Source: Oscillospiraceae bacterium (GTDB lineage: Bacteria > Bacillota > Clostridia > Oscillospirales > Ruminococcaceae). From it: a stretch of 64,000 bases of DNA. The position numbers and the translations under genes are program-made. Below are positions 25,876 to 34,736 of this stretch, piece by piece. The notes below the pieces were generated by a model. The model ran no database searches and was not told the origin of the DNA. It saw only the letters and a program-made list of their open reading frames with translations. Numbering within the stretch: the first letter of the stretch is position 1; each line of letters begins with the position of its first letter. The stretch lies in assembly GCA_024404915.1 (NCBI GenBank), contig JAKSPJ010000002.1, forward strand, positions 62,001 to 126,000, in the 5' to 3' direction.

Positions 25876-28761
25876 ATGCAGTTTCATATCGGCGATTCTC
25901 TTTACGGTTTTTCCGTCACACGTATCCGTCATTCGGAAGAACTGGGCGGTCAGATGGTGGAAATGGTCTACCCAAAAACCGGAACGGAACTTGTCTGGAT
26001 TGACAATCAGGAAGAAAACAAAACATTCTCCATTGCCTTTAAAACACTGCCGGAGGACAGTACCGGCGTGTTTCACATTTTAGAGCACTCTGTCCTTTGC
26101 GGTTCCCGGAAATATCCCGTCCGTGAACCCTTCGTGGAATTGCTGAAAAGCTCCATGAATACATTTCTGAATGCAATGACATTCCCTGATAAAACCATGT
26201 ATCCGGTTTCCTCCCGCAACGGCAGAGATTTTCTGAATCTGACAGAGGTATACCTGGATGCAGTATTTGCGCCTGCTATTCTGCAGAACCCCAATATCTT
26301 TTATCAGGAAGGCTGCCATATCGAAGAAAATGAAGACGGCACACTGAGCTACAAGGGCGTTGTATTCAATGAGATGAAGGGTGCCCTCAGTGATGCGGAG
26401 GATCTGGCAGAATACAAGCTGCAGGAGATGATGTTTGCAGATAATGCCTACGGCTTCAATTCCGGCGGTAATCCTGCGGTAATTCCCTCTCTGACCTATG
26501 AACAGTTCAAGGAAACCTATCTCCGCTTTTATCACCCCTCCAACGCAAAAGTATTCCTGGATGGCGATATTCCGCTGGAGGATACACTGCAGCTGATTGC
26601 CTCCTATCTGTCTCAGTATGAAAAATCTGACAACCTGCCGGAATGTGCAGCACAGCAGCCGAAATCCGCAGAAGCAGTGCAGTATTATGAACTGGGGGCA
26701 GATGAAGAGCTCACCAACAAGGAACTGCTGACAATCGGCAAGATTGTGGGCACCTGGGAAGAACATACAAAGATACTGGCATACTCCATTCTGTTTGATA
26801 CGATTGCTGGCTCCAATGATGCACCGCTGAAAAGAGAAATTCTCTCTGCAGGTGTGGCACAGGAAATGTGGCTCACCATAGATGGTTCCATTCCGCAGCC
26901 CTATTATTCCATGGGCTTCCAGAATGTCACTGACGGCAGAGCAGATGAAATTCTGCCGCTGGTACAGAATACTGCACGGAGCATTCTGAAAAACGGCGTG
27001 GACAAAGATGCACTGCGTGCCTCCGCAAACATCCTGGAATTCCGCTTGCTGGAACCTTCTGAGCCCCAGGGAATCGGCCGCTGCGTGGCATGTATGAACA
27101 GCTGGCTGCACGGCGGTGACCCCATGATGTATCTGGTATACCAGGAAGATTTTGCATTAGTCCGCAAAATGATTGACGATGGCGCATTTGATACCCTGCT
27201 GGAGGAACTGCTTGTCAACGATGATAATCTTGTCGTTGTCCATACACTCCCCTCCTACACACAGGGAGAAGCACTCCGACAGGATGAGGCAAAACGTCTG
27301 GCAGATATCCGTGAGAGCTGGGACGATGCCGCACTGGCTGCAAATCGGGCATTGAATGAAGGACTGCTGCAGTGGCAGCAGACACCGGATACCCCGGAGC
27401 AGCTGGCAACACTGCCGCAGCTGCCGCTGTCGGAAGTGAATGACAAGGTGTTCTGGAATGAATCCACAGAACGCAGCATTCTCGGTATTCCTGTTCTGTT
27501 CCATAAGGTGAAGAGCAATATTGTGCATTTCGCCCTGGAATTCCGCCTCACCAACTATACCCTGGAAGATTTCCCCATGCTTTCCATTATGGATAAACTG
27601 CTGACGGAGCTGCCCACTGCAAATTATACAGCATTGGAATTGCAGCAGAAGTTAAAAAATACAGTTGGCCGTTTCTCCCCCTGCATTAAACTGCACTCAC
27701 TGCTTCACCAGACAAAAACCACCATTCCTGTGTTCTCCCTGCGGTGCAGTGTACTGCGTGAACAGCTGGATACCGCCTTTGATCTGATTATGGAGGTGCT
27801 GCAGACTACTGATTTCACCCAGAAGGAAAAAATCCGGGAAATCCTTCAGCAGATGGATGAACGTTCCCGTCAGTTTGCCGTCCGTTCCGGACATACCCTT
27901 GCGCTTTCCACAGTAGCATCCGCATTCACAGCCAAAGATGCAGTGGACGCAGCACTCAATGGTGCGCCATCCATTCAGCATCTCCATGACTTTATGAAGG
28001 ATTTTGACAACTACTATGAAAAGCTGCGTGATATGCTGCAGACGGTTCAGAAAGAAGTATTCTGCCAGAGCAGAATGATGTTTGCCAGCGTATCCTCTGC
28101 AAAGGATGCCGATTTGGAGCCGCTGCTGCGGCGATTCCCTGTGGGAACCGCTGTACCGGAGCAGGCCGCTTATCATACAGAAGTACCTGCCAGATCCGGC
28201 AATATCATCCCTGCACAGATTGGCTTTGCGATCCAGGGTGCATGCATCAATAAAATGGGCATGCCGGAAGGAGAATACAATCATCAGTGGCGTGTTGCCG
28301 CAAAGATTATTACACTGGGCTATTTGTGGAATATGGTGCGTGTACAGGGCGGCGCATATGGAACCGGTCTGATCCTGCGCAGCAACGGCTCAATGTTCAC
28401 CTACTCCTTCCGTGACCCATCACCTGCACGCACCCTTGACGTCAACCGGGGCATTTCTGATTTTATCCGCAGCTTCTGCGAAAGTGATGAGTCTGTTGAC
28501 AAGTATATCATTTCCACTGTTTCCGAGACCAATCCCCTCATGTCAGCATACAGCCAGGGCGTTCTGGCTGATGATTACTGGGCAGCACATATCACAGAGG
28601 ACTACTGCAATCAGAATGTCAAGGCACTTCTCTCCACCACCAAAGAGGATTTGCTCGCAACCTGCAATATGTGGGAGGCATTTGCAACTCATGGTCTTGT
28701 CTGCGTGTATGGTTCTGAAAACCAATTGGCTGACTGCGAAAATCTGACCATTACGAAATAA
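25876..28761 (+). CDS. M16C family zinc metallopeptidase (presequence-protease-like)
   Basis: This 961-residue peptidase has the inverted zinc motif HILEHSVLCGS (HxxEH) near residues 66-76. The third ligand is expected in the helix around NEMKGALSDAED near 168. Length and the pattern of four alpha/beta repeats match the M16C group (PreP/Cym1, bacterial insulinase relatives), which degrade peptides in a closed chamber. No signal peptide is seen, so it is probably cytoplasmic. The start at 25876 follows GAAAGGAG. It may be a general peptide scavenger; no partner gene is adjacent. Confidence 0.92.
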   Translation: MQFHIGDSLYGFSVTRIRHSEELGGQMVEMVYPKTGTELVWIDNQEENKTFSIAFKTLPEDSTGVFHILEHSVLCGSRKYPVREPFVELLKSSMNTFLNAMTFPDKTMYPVSSRNGRDFLNLTEVYLDAVFAPAILQNPNIFYQEGCHIEENEDGTLSYKGVVFNEMKGALSDAEDLAEYKLQEMMFADNAYGFNSGGNPAVIPSLTYEQFKETYLRFYHPSNAKVFLDGDIPLEDTLQLIASYLSQYEKSDNLPECAAQQPKSAEAVQYYELGADEELTNKELLTIGKIVGTWEEHTKILAYSILFDTIAGSNDAPLKREILSAGVAQEMWLTIDGSIPQPYYSMGFQNVTDGRADEILPLVQNTARSILKNGVDKDALRASANILEFRLLEPSEPQGIGRCVACMNSWLHGGDPMMYLVYQEDFALVRKMIDDGAFDTLLEELLVNDDNLVVVHTLPSYTQGEALRQDEAKRLADIRESWDDAALAANRALNEGLLQWQQTPDTPEQLATLPQLPLSEVNDKVFWNESTERSILGIPVLFHKVKSNIVHFALEFRLTNYTLEDFPMLSIMDKLLTELPTANYTALELQQKLKNTVGRFSPCIKLHSLLHQTKTTIPVFSLRCSVLREQLDTAFDLIMEVLQTTDFTQKEKIREILQQMDERSRQFAVRSGHTLALSTVASAFTAKDAVDAALNGAPSIQHLHDFMKDFDNYYEKLRDMLQTVQKEVFCQSRMMFASVSSAKDADLEPLLRRFPVGTAVPEQAAYHTEVPARSGNIIPAQIGFAIQGACINKMGMPEGEYNHQWRVAAKIITLGYLWNMVRVQGGAYGTGLILRSNGSMFTYSFRDPSPARTLDVNRGISDFIRSFCESDESVDKYIISTVSETNPLMSAYSQGVLADDYWAAHITEDYCNQNVKALLSTTKEDLLATCNMWEAFATHGLVCVYGSENQLADCENLTITK

Positions 28762-28777
28762 TATCTGAACCTGTGCA

Positions 28778-28810
28778 AAAGGAGAGAAAACATCCTTTTT
28801 CTCTCCTTAG
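28778..28810 (+). terminator. Hairpin after the M16C peptidase gene
   Basis: AAGGAGAGAAAA / TTTTTCTCTCCTT forms a 12-bp stem with a short loop, 17 nt after the stop codon. The T-rich arm lies inside the stem, so efficiency is uncertain. Confidence 0.55.
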
Positions 28811-28912
28811 ATTGTGCGCATCCTGAAAAAATCCGATCGTTCATGGAATGTACGGTTCTTTCAGAAAAAACTTTCGGCATAAACTGCAATTGACAGAAAA
28901 GGATGAATATCC

Positions 28913-29998
28913 ATGAAAACAATAAAACAAAATCTGGCAGGCATACTGCTTTGCATTCTGATTGCTGCAGCGGCAACCTTTCTCAGCTCGCTGCATATCG
29001 GCAGTTTCTCCTTTGAAATCATCGGCGCACCTGTATTTGCTATCCTGACTGGCATGCTGGCAACCCTGGCTGCCCCGAAGCTGAGCGGACATACGCTGTT
29101 TGTCGGCGGCATCAGGTTTACCTCCAAGAAGATTCTGCAGTGGGCCGTCATTATCCTGGGTTTTTCGATGAACCTGGGTACTGTGGTAAAAGTCGGCGGA
29201 AAAAGCCTGCCGATTATCATCTCTACCATCTCGATTTCTCTGATTACCGCATTCGTAATGATGAAGGTGCTGAAAATCGACAGCAAAATTGCCTGTCTGA
29301 TTGGCGTAGGCTCCTCCATTTGCGGCGGCTCTGCAATTGCTGCCACTGCGCCTGTTATTGAAGCAGATGATGAAGAAGTGGCACAGTCCATTTCAGTCAT
29401 TTTCCTTTTCAATGTTCTGGCCGCACTGATTTTCCCCTCACTTGGCCATGCCATCGGTCTTGGCTCCGAAGGATTTGCGGTGTTTGCAGGAACAGCAGTC
29501 AATGACACATCTTCTGTAACAGCAGCCGCATCCACGGCGGAAGGCATCTATGGCATAGACGGCATTCTTTCCTCTGCGGTCACAGTCAAACTGACAAGAA
29601 CGCTGGCCATCATTCCAATCACGCTTGCTCTGGCATTATACAGAACCAGAAAAGCCAAGAATCAGCAGGGTACAGGGGAAGGCTATTCCATCAAAAAGAT
29701 TTTCCCATTCTTTATTCTGTTCTTTGCAGCTGCCTCCCTGATTACAACCATCATGGGCGTTCTTCCGGAAAGTGCATTGACAGCCGGATATACAGGCGCA
29801 TTTGTTCCCTCTGCAAAATGGCTGGCAAAGTTCTTTATTGCAATGGCTATGGGTGCCATTGGTCTGAATACCAATATCGTGAAGCTGATAAAAAATGGCA
29901 AAAAGCCGATTCTCCTGGGTCTTTGCTGCTGGACGCTTATTACCGCAACTTCGCTTCTGATGCAGCTTGCAACAGGAATCTACAGTACAGAGCTGTAA
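28913..29998 (+). CDS. YeiH family putative sulfate/sulfite exporter
   Basis: This 361-residue membrane protein has about 10 hydrophobic segments and matches the UPF0324 (YeiH) family. Visible family blocks are LGFSMNLGTVVKVG near 80, GVGSSICGGSAIAATAPVIEADDEE near 135-159 and GTAVNDTSSVTAA near 193-205. Members have been proposed to export sulfate or related anions, but the substrate is weakly established. It has its own AAAAGGATG ribosome site; no clear promoter is seen in the 150-nt gap after the peptidase gene. Confidence 0.85.
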   Translation: MKTIKQNLAGILLCILIAAAATFLSSLHIGSFSFEIIGAPVFAILTGMLATLAAPKLSGHTLFVGGIRFTSKKILQWAVIILGFSMNLGTVVKVGGKSLPIIISTISISLITAFVMMKVLKIDSKIACLIGVGSSICGGSAIAATAPVIEADDEEVAQSISVIFLFNVLAALIFPSLGHAIGLGSEGFAVFAGTAVNDTSSVTAAASTAEGIYGIDGILSSAVTVKLTRTLAIIPITLALALYRTRKAKNQQGTGEGYSIKKIFPFFILFFAAASLITTIMGVLPESALTAGYTGAFVPSAKWLAKFFIAMAMGAIGLNTNIVKLIKNGKKPILLGLCCWTLITATSLLMQLATGIYSTEL

Positions 29999-30127
29999 AA
30001 CGCATTTTTGAATTCTTATATTGTAATATAATTATGAGGAAACGGGATTGCCCCTGATACTGTTTTCGTCTGAAGGCAGTATGATTTAAAATGGATTCCC
30101 AAAAATCAAATAGAATGGTGAAAGAAT

Positions 30128-30385
30128 ATGAAACTGAAAAGTAATTTTATGACACATATGGATGATGATACACAGATTTTAATTGATGTATCCGCCAAAT
30201 TCAGCGGACTTGTGCGCTGCAACAAAACCGCAGCAGAAATCATTGACATGCTGAAAGAAGATACCACAGAAGCAGAAATCATTTCAAAAATGGTTTCAAA
30301 ATATGACATTTCAGAAGATGTGATTTCAGATGACGTGAGAAAGATTGTATCCTCACTCAGAAAAATTGGTGCGATTGATGAGTGA
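30128..30385 (+). CDS. PqqD-like protein (RiPP recognition element)
   Basis: This is an 85-residue protein of the PqqD fold. The N-terminal beta part (NFMTHMDDDTQILIDVS) and the winged-helix part (LVRCNKTAAEIIDMLKEDTTEAEI, then DISEDVISDDVRKIVSSLRKIGAI) fit the RRE pattern. In the family such domains bind the leader of ribosomal peptides and present it to a maturase. Here it overlaps the next gene (S26-type peptidase) by 8 nt (ATGAGTGA), which suggests coupling. I see no radical SAM enzyme, cyclase or obvious precursor nearby. A TATAAT at 30027-30032 is a weak promoter candidate. Confidence 0.8.
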   Translation: MKLKSNFMTHMDDDTQILIDVSAKFSGLVRCNKTAAEIIDMLKEDTTEAEIISKMVSKYDISEDVISDDVRKIVSSLRKIGAIDE

Positions 30386-30815
30386 TTTTCGCTCTGAGCT
30401 GGAAAAGCACGGCACACTGATTTATACAAATGTCGGAGACAGCATGATGCCCCTGATTAAGCAGGGCAGAGATGTTCTGATTATCAAAAAAGCAAATGGC
30501 AGGCTGCGGAAATATGATGTGCCGCTATATCAGCGTGACAGCGGCCAATATGTTCTGCACCGCATTCTGAAGGTGCGAAAAGATGATTATGTCATTTGCG
30601 GAGATAACCGCAGTTCCAAGGAATACGGCATAACTGACAGGCATATTATAGGCGTTCTGACCGGAGTCGTCCGCAAGGGAAAAGAAGTGTCTGTAACAGA
30701 TATCAGATACAGATTATATGTTCATTTATGGTGCGATTTCTTTCCTGTCAGAGCTTATATTCTAAGAGGAATATGGTTTCTGAAAAGGCGTTTCAAAAGA
30801 AAAAAGCGAAGCTGA
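30378..30815 (+). CDS. S24/S26 family (SipW/ER-type signal-peptidase-like) serine peptidase
   Basis: This is a 145-residue peptidase. The serine motif is VGDSMMPLI (Ser22). A second conserved box is YVLHRILK (His61), as in the Ser-His ER-type signal peptidases (SipW, Sec11), in place of the lysine of the Lep type. CGDNRSSKEYGI near 74-85 is the conserved GDN box. No N-terminal membrane helix is seen. The C-terminus (HLWCDFFPVRAYILRGIWFL) is hydrophobic and ends in RRFKRKKRS, so it may bind the membrane. Translation is coupled to the RRE gene, suggesting it processes a peptide recognised by that partner. Start ATG 30378; the in-frame TTG at 30345 is less likely. Confidence 0.78.
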   Translation: MSDFRSELEKHGTLIYTNVGDSMMPLIKQGRDVLIIKKANGRLRKYDVPLYQRDSGQYVLHRILKVRKDDYVICGDNRSSKEYGITDRHIIGVLTGVVRKGKEVSVTDIRYRLYVHLWCDFFPVRAYILRGIWFLKRRFKRKKRS

Positions 30816-30823
30816 ATCCATGA

Positions 30824-30852
30824 TTGATGCCGCTCTCCTGTTCTGTTATAAT
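30824..30852 (+). promoter_or_regulatory. Promoter abutting a terminator hairpin
   Basis: TTGATG, a 17-nt spacer, then consensus TATAAT (30847-30852). The predicted start (about 30859) lies at the very base of the next terminator, so no coding sequence follows. Confidence 0.6.
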
Positions 30853-30858
30853 GCAAAA

Positions 30859-30894
30859 AAAGCAGCTGTTTTACAGAAACAGCTGCTTTTTTTT
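30859..30894. terminator. Bidirectional terminator between the peptidase and pectate lyase genes
   Basis: A 12-bp stem AAAGCAGCTGTT / AACAGCTGCTTT is followed by T runs on both strands (8 on plus, 7 on minus). It ends the RRE-peptidase transcript and, reading leftward, the pectate lyase transcript. Confidence 0.9.
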
Positions 30895-30897
30895 ACC

Positions 30898-30925
30898 GCC
30901 CCTCTGTTGAAGCCGTCAGAGGGGC
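30898..30925 (-). repeat. GC-rich hairpin downstream of the pectate lyase gene
   Basis: The stem GCCCCTCTG / CAGAGGGGC has a 10-nt loop and lies in the 3' untranslated region of the pectate lyase, upstream of its terminator. It may protect the mRNA 3' end. Confidence 0.6.
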
Positions 30926-30952
30926 AGCATGAGATTATACTCAGGATGAAGT

Positions 30953-33346
30953 TTACAGTTTATCAATCAATCTGGAAATATACTGGAGAATCATAGTAAT
31001 ATCATTTGTATCAAGTGTACCGTTGTGGTTGACATCTGCCAGCTTCTGACCTGCAGTGGACATCTGGGCTTCTCTGTCTTCAGCGCAGAATCGTGCCAGC
31101 AGTACCGCATCAGATACATCCACATTGCCATCGCAGTTGGCATCGCCGTTCAGACCGTTTATATCAGCGGCAGTGGTTGCTGCTGTGGTCGTAGTAGTTG
31201 TAACGGCGGATGCAGCTGTTGTGGTGGTCGGAACAGTTGTTGTTCCTGCCGCAGACGGCGTATACGCCATGTAGAACAGGTTGCAGCTGTCCGCCTTGGT
31301 GATGGTGTGTGTGCCTGCCTGAAGCTGTACCGTGATATTGCCGTTCTCTGTTGTCTTTTTCACGCTGTCAATTTTTGCAGAAGCCGCCGGCTCTCCGAAA
31401 ATCATTGTGAAGGTACCATCCTGAGGTGCCTGGAATGTAATCGATGTGGCAGTTTCCATTTTCAGGCACTGTGTCAGCGTCTGACCGTTATAGCTTGCGG
31501 TGCCCTTGGATGTGGAAAGAGAACCGGAAATGGTGTAGAAACTGCTGTTCAGGCCGTTGGCTGTAAAGTTGTGCGCATATGCGGAAGCAGCAGGCTGCTG
31601 CGCTGCAGTGGTTGTTCCCTGGGATACGGAGGAAGCTGCAGAGCCGGTAACAGCAGTTGTGGCGGTTGCAGGACGGGCTGTGGTTGTGCCCAGTGCTGTT
31701 GTGGTAACTGTTTCAGCAGGCTGCACATATGCGCCGCTTCCGATTTTGACAATGGAAGATTTATAATTCACAATGGCCTGCTTCAAGGCGGTGTTCACAG
31801 CATAGCTTGCATCGTCTGTTTCATTGTTGAATTTCCATTGGAAGTCACCGCCCTGAACACGTCCTGCCGCAGCAGTAACCTTGGCAGGGACATCTTCCGG
31901 TGCATCCGGCTGATACTGGTACATATCAGCAGAGGTATCGAAATTATTATAGGCAGTGCCGCCGGACAGGGTGACTACATTGGAGGGCAGCTTTTCCTTT
32001 GCGTTGGATGCTTCATAGGCATCAAAGCTCTTGTTGTTGTTCTGATATGTGATGTAGCTCTTGGCATTCACCATCACATTATTATATGCCTTGATGATAC
32101 CGCCTGTTTCACCGCTGAATGTGCCATCGCCCTGGGCATCTGTGCCCTGCATGCTGCTCATCATCGGCTTAGGACAGTTACGGAAATAATTATTCTCCAC
32201 AAATGCAGATGCGCCCATTGTAACGCCGACACCGTATTTTGCGTTGCCGTCAAAATAGTTGTTGTAAATATGCACGGAACATGTGCGGATACGGGGATGT
32301 CTGGAATCAGAATGGTCATACCAGTTATGGTGATATGTAATATAGCTGTCTGTAGTTTCGGATTTCATACCCTGCAGATTGCACTTTCCGTTATCCCAGA
32401 AGTGATTATAGGAATGGGTGATATAGGTGGATGTCTTGGTATCCAGTGCGCCGTCGCCCTTTGCCTGGTCTGCATCCGAGCCTGCATCGCCGTAGAACAT
32501 ATCGCAGTGGTGTACCCAGACATGGTCATTATTCTGCTGCAGTCCGACATCATCGCCTTCTCCGCTGTTGCAGTTCATAAAGCCGATATTGCGTACTTCC
32601 ACATTGGAAGCATTCGCAATGCGGAGACCAAAGCCGTTGAATACAGTATCTGTGCCGATGCCTTCAACGGTTACGCCGCAGGAAAGACGCTTGGATGAGC
32701 CGCTTCCCTTCACCAGGAGATCACCGTCCATCAATGCAGCGGGGTCTGTGATATTGCCGATACAGCGGATATCCAGCGGACGATTGTCCGTTCCTTTCTG
32801 GTAGGCGGTAAGGATATTCTGAATGCCGGTGTATGTTGTCTTCGTTCCCTTGCTGTCCGTGACGACATCCATAGACACTTTATCTTTCGTTTCTTCTGTG
32901 ACATACAGCACCACTGCATTGCTGCGGAGTGTGCCGTCATCATTGTATGCACCGGAGGAAGAACCCTTGACCCATCCGAAGCCGGTACGGTCATTGGCCT
33001 GAACAGTCACCTGCTGTTCTGCAGCCTTGCTTGTGTCTTCCTTACCGTTTATCAGCGGTACAATTTTCACCGTGTGATTTCCGGCTTTCAGACCGGGAAT
33101 ATCTGCACGGTAATACTGGCCGTACTGACGAATCAGCATACTGTCTGCCTGTTTGCCGTCAGCGTAGACATTATAGCCGCTTGCGTTGGGATACGGTGCC
33201 CATTCCGCATATGCAGTTTCAAACCATCCTGCCGCTTTGGAAAGCTGAATGGTATCTGCACCGGAAACAGACAGCATGGAAAAAGTGCCCAGTGTCAGTG
33301 CGGTGCTGCAGCAGATTGCCGCCAGACGATAATATGTTCTTTTCAT
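30953..33346 (-). CDS. Secreted pectate lyase (PL1-like) with dockerin
   Basis: This is a 797-residue modular extracellular enzyme. It begins with a signal peptide (RLAAICCSTALTLGTFSMLSVSGA). Residues about 35-130 are FN3-like. A right-handed beta-helix pectate lyase follows at about 140-500, with WVHHCDMFYGDAGSD, THSYNHFWDN and DSRHPRIRTC (catalytic arginine region). A Thr/Ala-rich linker comes next, then a beta-rich module (about 590-690), a second Thr linker, and a C-terminal type I dockerin. The dockerin has two calcium loops, GDANCDGNVDVSD and ADVNHNGTLDTND. It cleaves pectate by beta-elimination and should be incorporated into a cellulosome-like complex through a cohesin. Start ATG 33346 follows GAGAGGGG. 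Confidence 0.93.
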   Translation of the reverse strand: MKRTYYRLAAICCSTALTLGTFSMLSVSGADTIQLSKAAGWFETAYAEWAPYPNASGYNVYADGKQADSMLIRQYGQYYRADIPGLKAGNHTVKIVPLINGKEDTSKAAEQQVTVQANDRTGFGWVKGSSSGAYNDDGTLRSNAVVLYVTEETKDKVSMDVVTDSKGTKTTYTGIQNILTAYQKGTDNRPLDIRCIGNITDPAALMDGDLLVKGSGSSKRLSCGVTVEGIGTDTVFNGFGLRIANASNVEVRNIGFMNCNSGEGDDVGLQQNNDHVWVHHCDMFYGDAGSDADQAKGDGALDTKTSTYITHSYNHFWDNGKCNLQGMKSETTDSYITYHHNWYDHSDSRHPRIRTCSVHIYNNYFDGNAKYGVGVTMGASAFVENNYFRNCPKPMMSSMQGTDAQGDGTFSGETGGIIKAYNNVMVNAKSYITYQNNNKSFDAYEASNAKEKLPSNVVTLSGGTAYNNFDTSADMYQYQPDAPEDVPAKVTAAAGRVQGGDFQWKFNNETDDASYAVNTALKQAIVNYKSSIVKIGSGAYVQPAETVTTTALGTTTARPATATTAVTGSAASSVSQGTTTAAQQPAASAYAHNFTANGLNSSFYTISGSLSTSKGTASYNGQTLTQCLKMETATSITFQAPQDGTFTMIFGEPAASAKIDSVKKTTENGNITVQLQAGTHTITKADSCNLFYMAYTPSAAGTTTVPTTTTAASAVTTTTTTAATTAADINGLNGDANCDGNVDVSDAVLLARFCAEDREAQMSTAGQKLADVNHNGTLDTNDITMILQYISRLIDKL

Positions 33347-33399
33347 AATAATACCCCTCTCAATACAATACAAATCAGATTGGATTTCCGCTATACAGT

Positions 33400-33427
33400 A
33401 TTATACTGATTTTTTATGCAGATACAA
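33400..33427 (-). promoter_or_regulatory. Promoter of the pectate lyase gene
   Basis: On the minus strand, TTGTAT (33427-33422), a 16-nt spacer, then TATAAT (33405-33400), about 55 nt upstream of the start. Confidence 0.65.
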
Positions 33428-33584
33428 TACATAATTATCACCATTCTATATACTATTATCATCTCACATCTCAAAAAGGAGACAAGTTATCAGAATCTTA
33501 CACACCAAACCGTTATAATATACATTAATCAGAAGCTTTGTTTTGTGCATGATGCCAAACTTTATAAAAAATGATGCGGAACAC

Positions 33585-33613
33585 TTGACAGAAGCCGGAA
33601 AAAGTGGTATTGT
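33585..33613 (+). promoter_or_regulatory. Promoter of the hrcA-grpE-dnaK heat-shock operon
   Basis: TTGACA, a 17-nt spacer, then TATTGT. CIRCE begins 5 nt after the -10, so repressor binding would cover the start site. Confidence 0.75.
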
Positions 33614-33617
33614 ATAC

Positions 33618-33644
33618 TTAGCACTCAGAGATATAGAGTGCTAG
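33618..33644 (+). promoter_or_regulatory. CIRCE operator (HrcA binding site)
   Basis: TTAGCACTC, nine bases, then GAGTGCTAG. This matches the classic 9-9-9 CIRCE element with one mismatch at the last base. It binds the HrcA repressor encoded just downstream. Confidence 0.96.
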
Positions 33645-33692
33645 CACAGAAGAATACAGTCTGCGAATCCAGCAGAAAGGGGGCACATCGGC

Positions 33693-34736
33693 GTGGATGA
33701 ACGAAAGCTTCGTATTCTAGGAGCAGTTGTGGACGAATACGTCCTGACCGGCGAACCGGTGGGCTCCAAGGCAATCGCTGCACTGTCAGATATTCATGTA
33801 TCTCCTGCAACGATTCGCAATGATATGGCCGTTCTGGAGCAGCTTGGGCTGCTGGAACAGCCTCATACATCTGCCGGGCGTATTCCGACATTTCAAGGAT
33901 ATCAGGTATATATAGAGCAGTGCATGCACGGCTCATCTCTTCCCCCTGAAGAAATTGAACGGCTTGACAGTCTGTTTCCGCAGGATGAAGTAACAGAGGA
34001 CCTTCTGATTCATTCAGCAACCACAGCATTGGCAGAAATCACAAAATGCGCAGCGGTGGCGGTAAATGCCATGCCGCAGTTTTCCATTATTTCAAAGGTA
34101 GAAGTGATTCCTACAGGAAAGCGGCTGTATGTGATTCTTCTGATTACCTCCGCCGGCAGCATCAAAAATAAAGCCTGCCGCCTGGAATTCGATCTGAACG
34201 AAGAACAGCTTGCCTATTTTACCGCCTTCCTGACAGAGCATCTGAAGGGCGTGTCTCTTGGGGATTTGTCTCCGGATATGGTAGAACGGCTTGTGACAGC
34301 CATGGGTACATACATGACAGTGCTGAGTCCGCTTGTGCAGGGCCTTTACGAGCTGAGCCGTGATATGGTACGGCAGGAGCTGACGGTCAACGGCACACGG
34401 AATCTGCTGACCTGCGGTGAACTGGAAACACAGGAAATTGTGGAGTTCATGGAGAATCAGGATGTCATCGTACCGATTCTGAATGATACATTCAACGGCA
34501 TTCATGTGGTATTCAGTGAGGATACCAAAGGAGAAGATGAAGCAAAACCCGGTTTTGTCATCGGCAATTCCAGCATGATTGTCGGAAAGTATCAGAAGGA
34601 TGGAAAGGATGCCGGAAAGCTGGGCATCATCGGCCCGATGCGGCTGAATTACGCAAAGGTGATTCCGTATCTGGAATACTTTACAGAAAAAATAACGAAT
34701 CTGATTTCAGAAAAGGAGAATGACAATGACGGATGA
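33693..34736 (+). CDS. hrcA: Heat-inducible transcription repressor HrcA
   Basis: This is a 347-residue repressor. The N-terminal winged helix reads RKLRILGAVVDEYVLTGEPV then SPATIRNDMAVLEQLGLLEQPHTSAGRIPT. The C-terminal GAF-like domain is complete. HrcA binds CIRCE and, aided by GroEL, represses chaperone genes. Its own CIRCE operator is 48 nt upstream, so the operon is autoregulated. The start is GTG at 33693, 9 nt after AAAGGGGG. Its last codons overlap grpE. Confidence 0.96.
   Translation: MDERKLRILGAVVDEYVLTGEPVGSKAIAALSDIHVSPATIRNDMAVLEQLGLLEQPHTSAGRIPTFQGYQVYIEQCMHGSSLPPEEIERLDSLFPQDEVTEDLLIHSATTALAEITKCAAVAVNAMPQFSIISKVEVIPTGKRLYVILLITSAGSIKNKACRLEFDLNEEQLAYFTAFLTEHLKGVSLGDLSPDMVERLVTAMGTYMTVLSPLVQGLYELSRDMVRQELTVNGTRNLLTCGELETQEIVEFMENQDVIVPILNDTFNGIHVVFSEDTKGEDEAKPGFVIGNSSMIVGKYQKDGKDAGKLGIIGPMRLNYAKVIPYLEYFTEKITNLISEKENDNDG

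Larger units (their letters stand above)
33347..33692. other. 346-bp divergent control region of pectate lyase and hrcA
   Basis: It contains the minus-strand pectate lyase promoter, the plus-strand hrcA promoter and the CIRCE operator. No gene is seen in it. Confidence 0.75.

Noticed and set aside
30091..30144. A 17-codon frame overlapping the RRE gene start, as a RiPP precursor
   Set aside because: No ribosome site, charged throughout (MDSQKSNRMVKEYETEK), no leader/core pattern.
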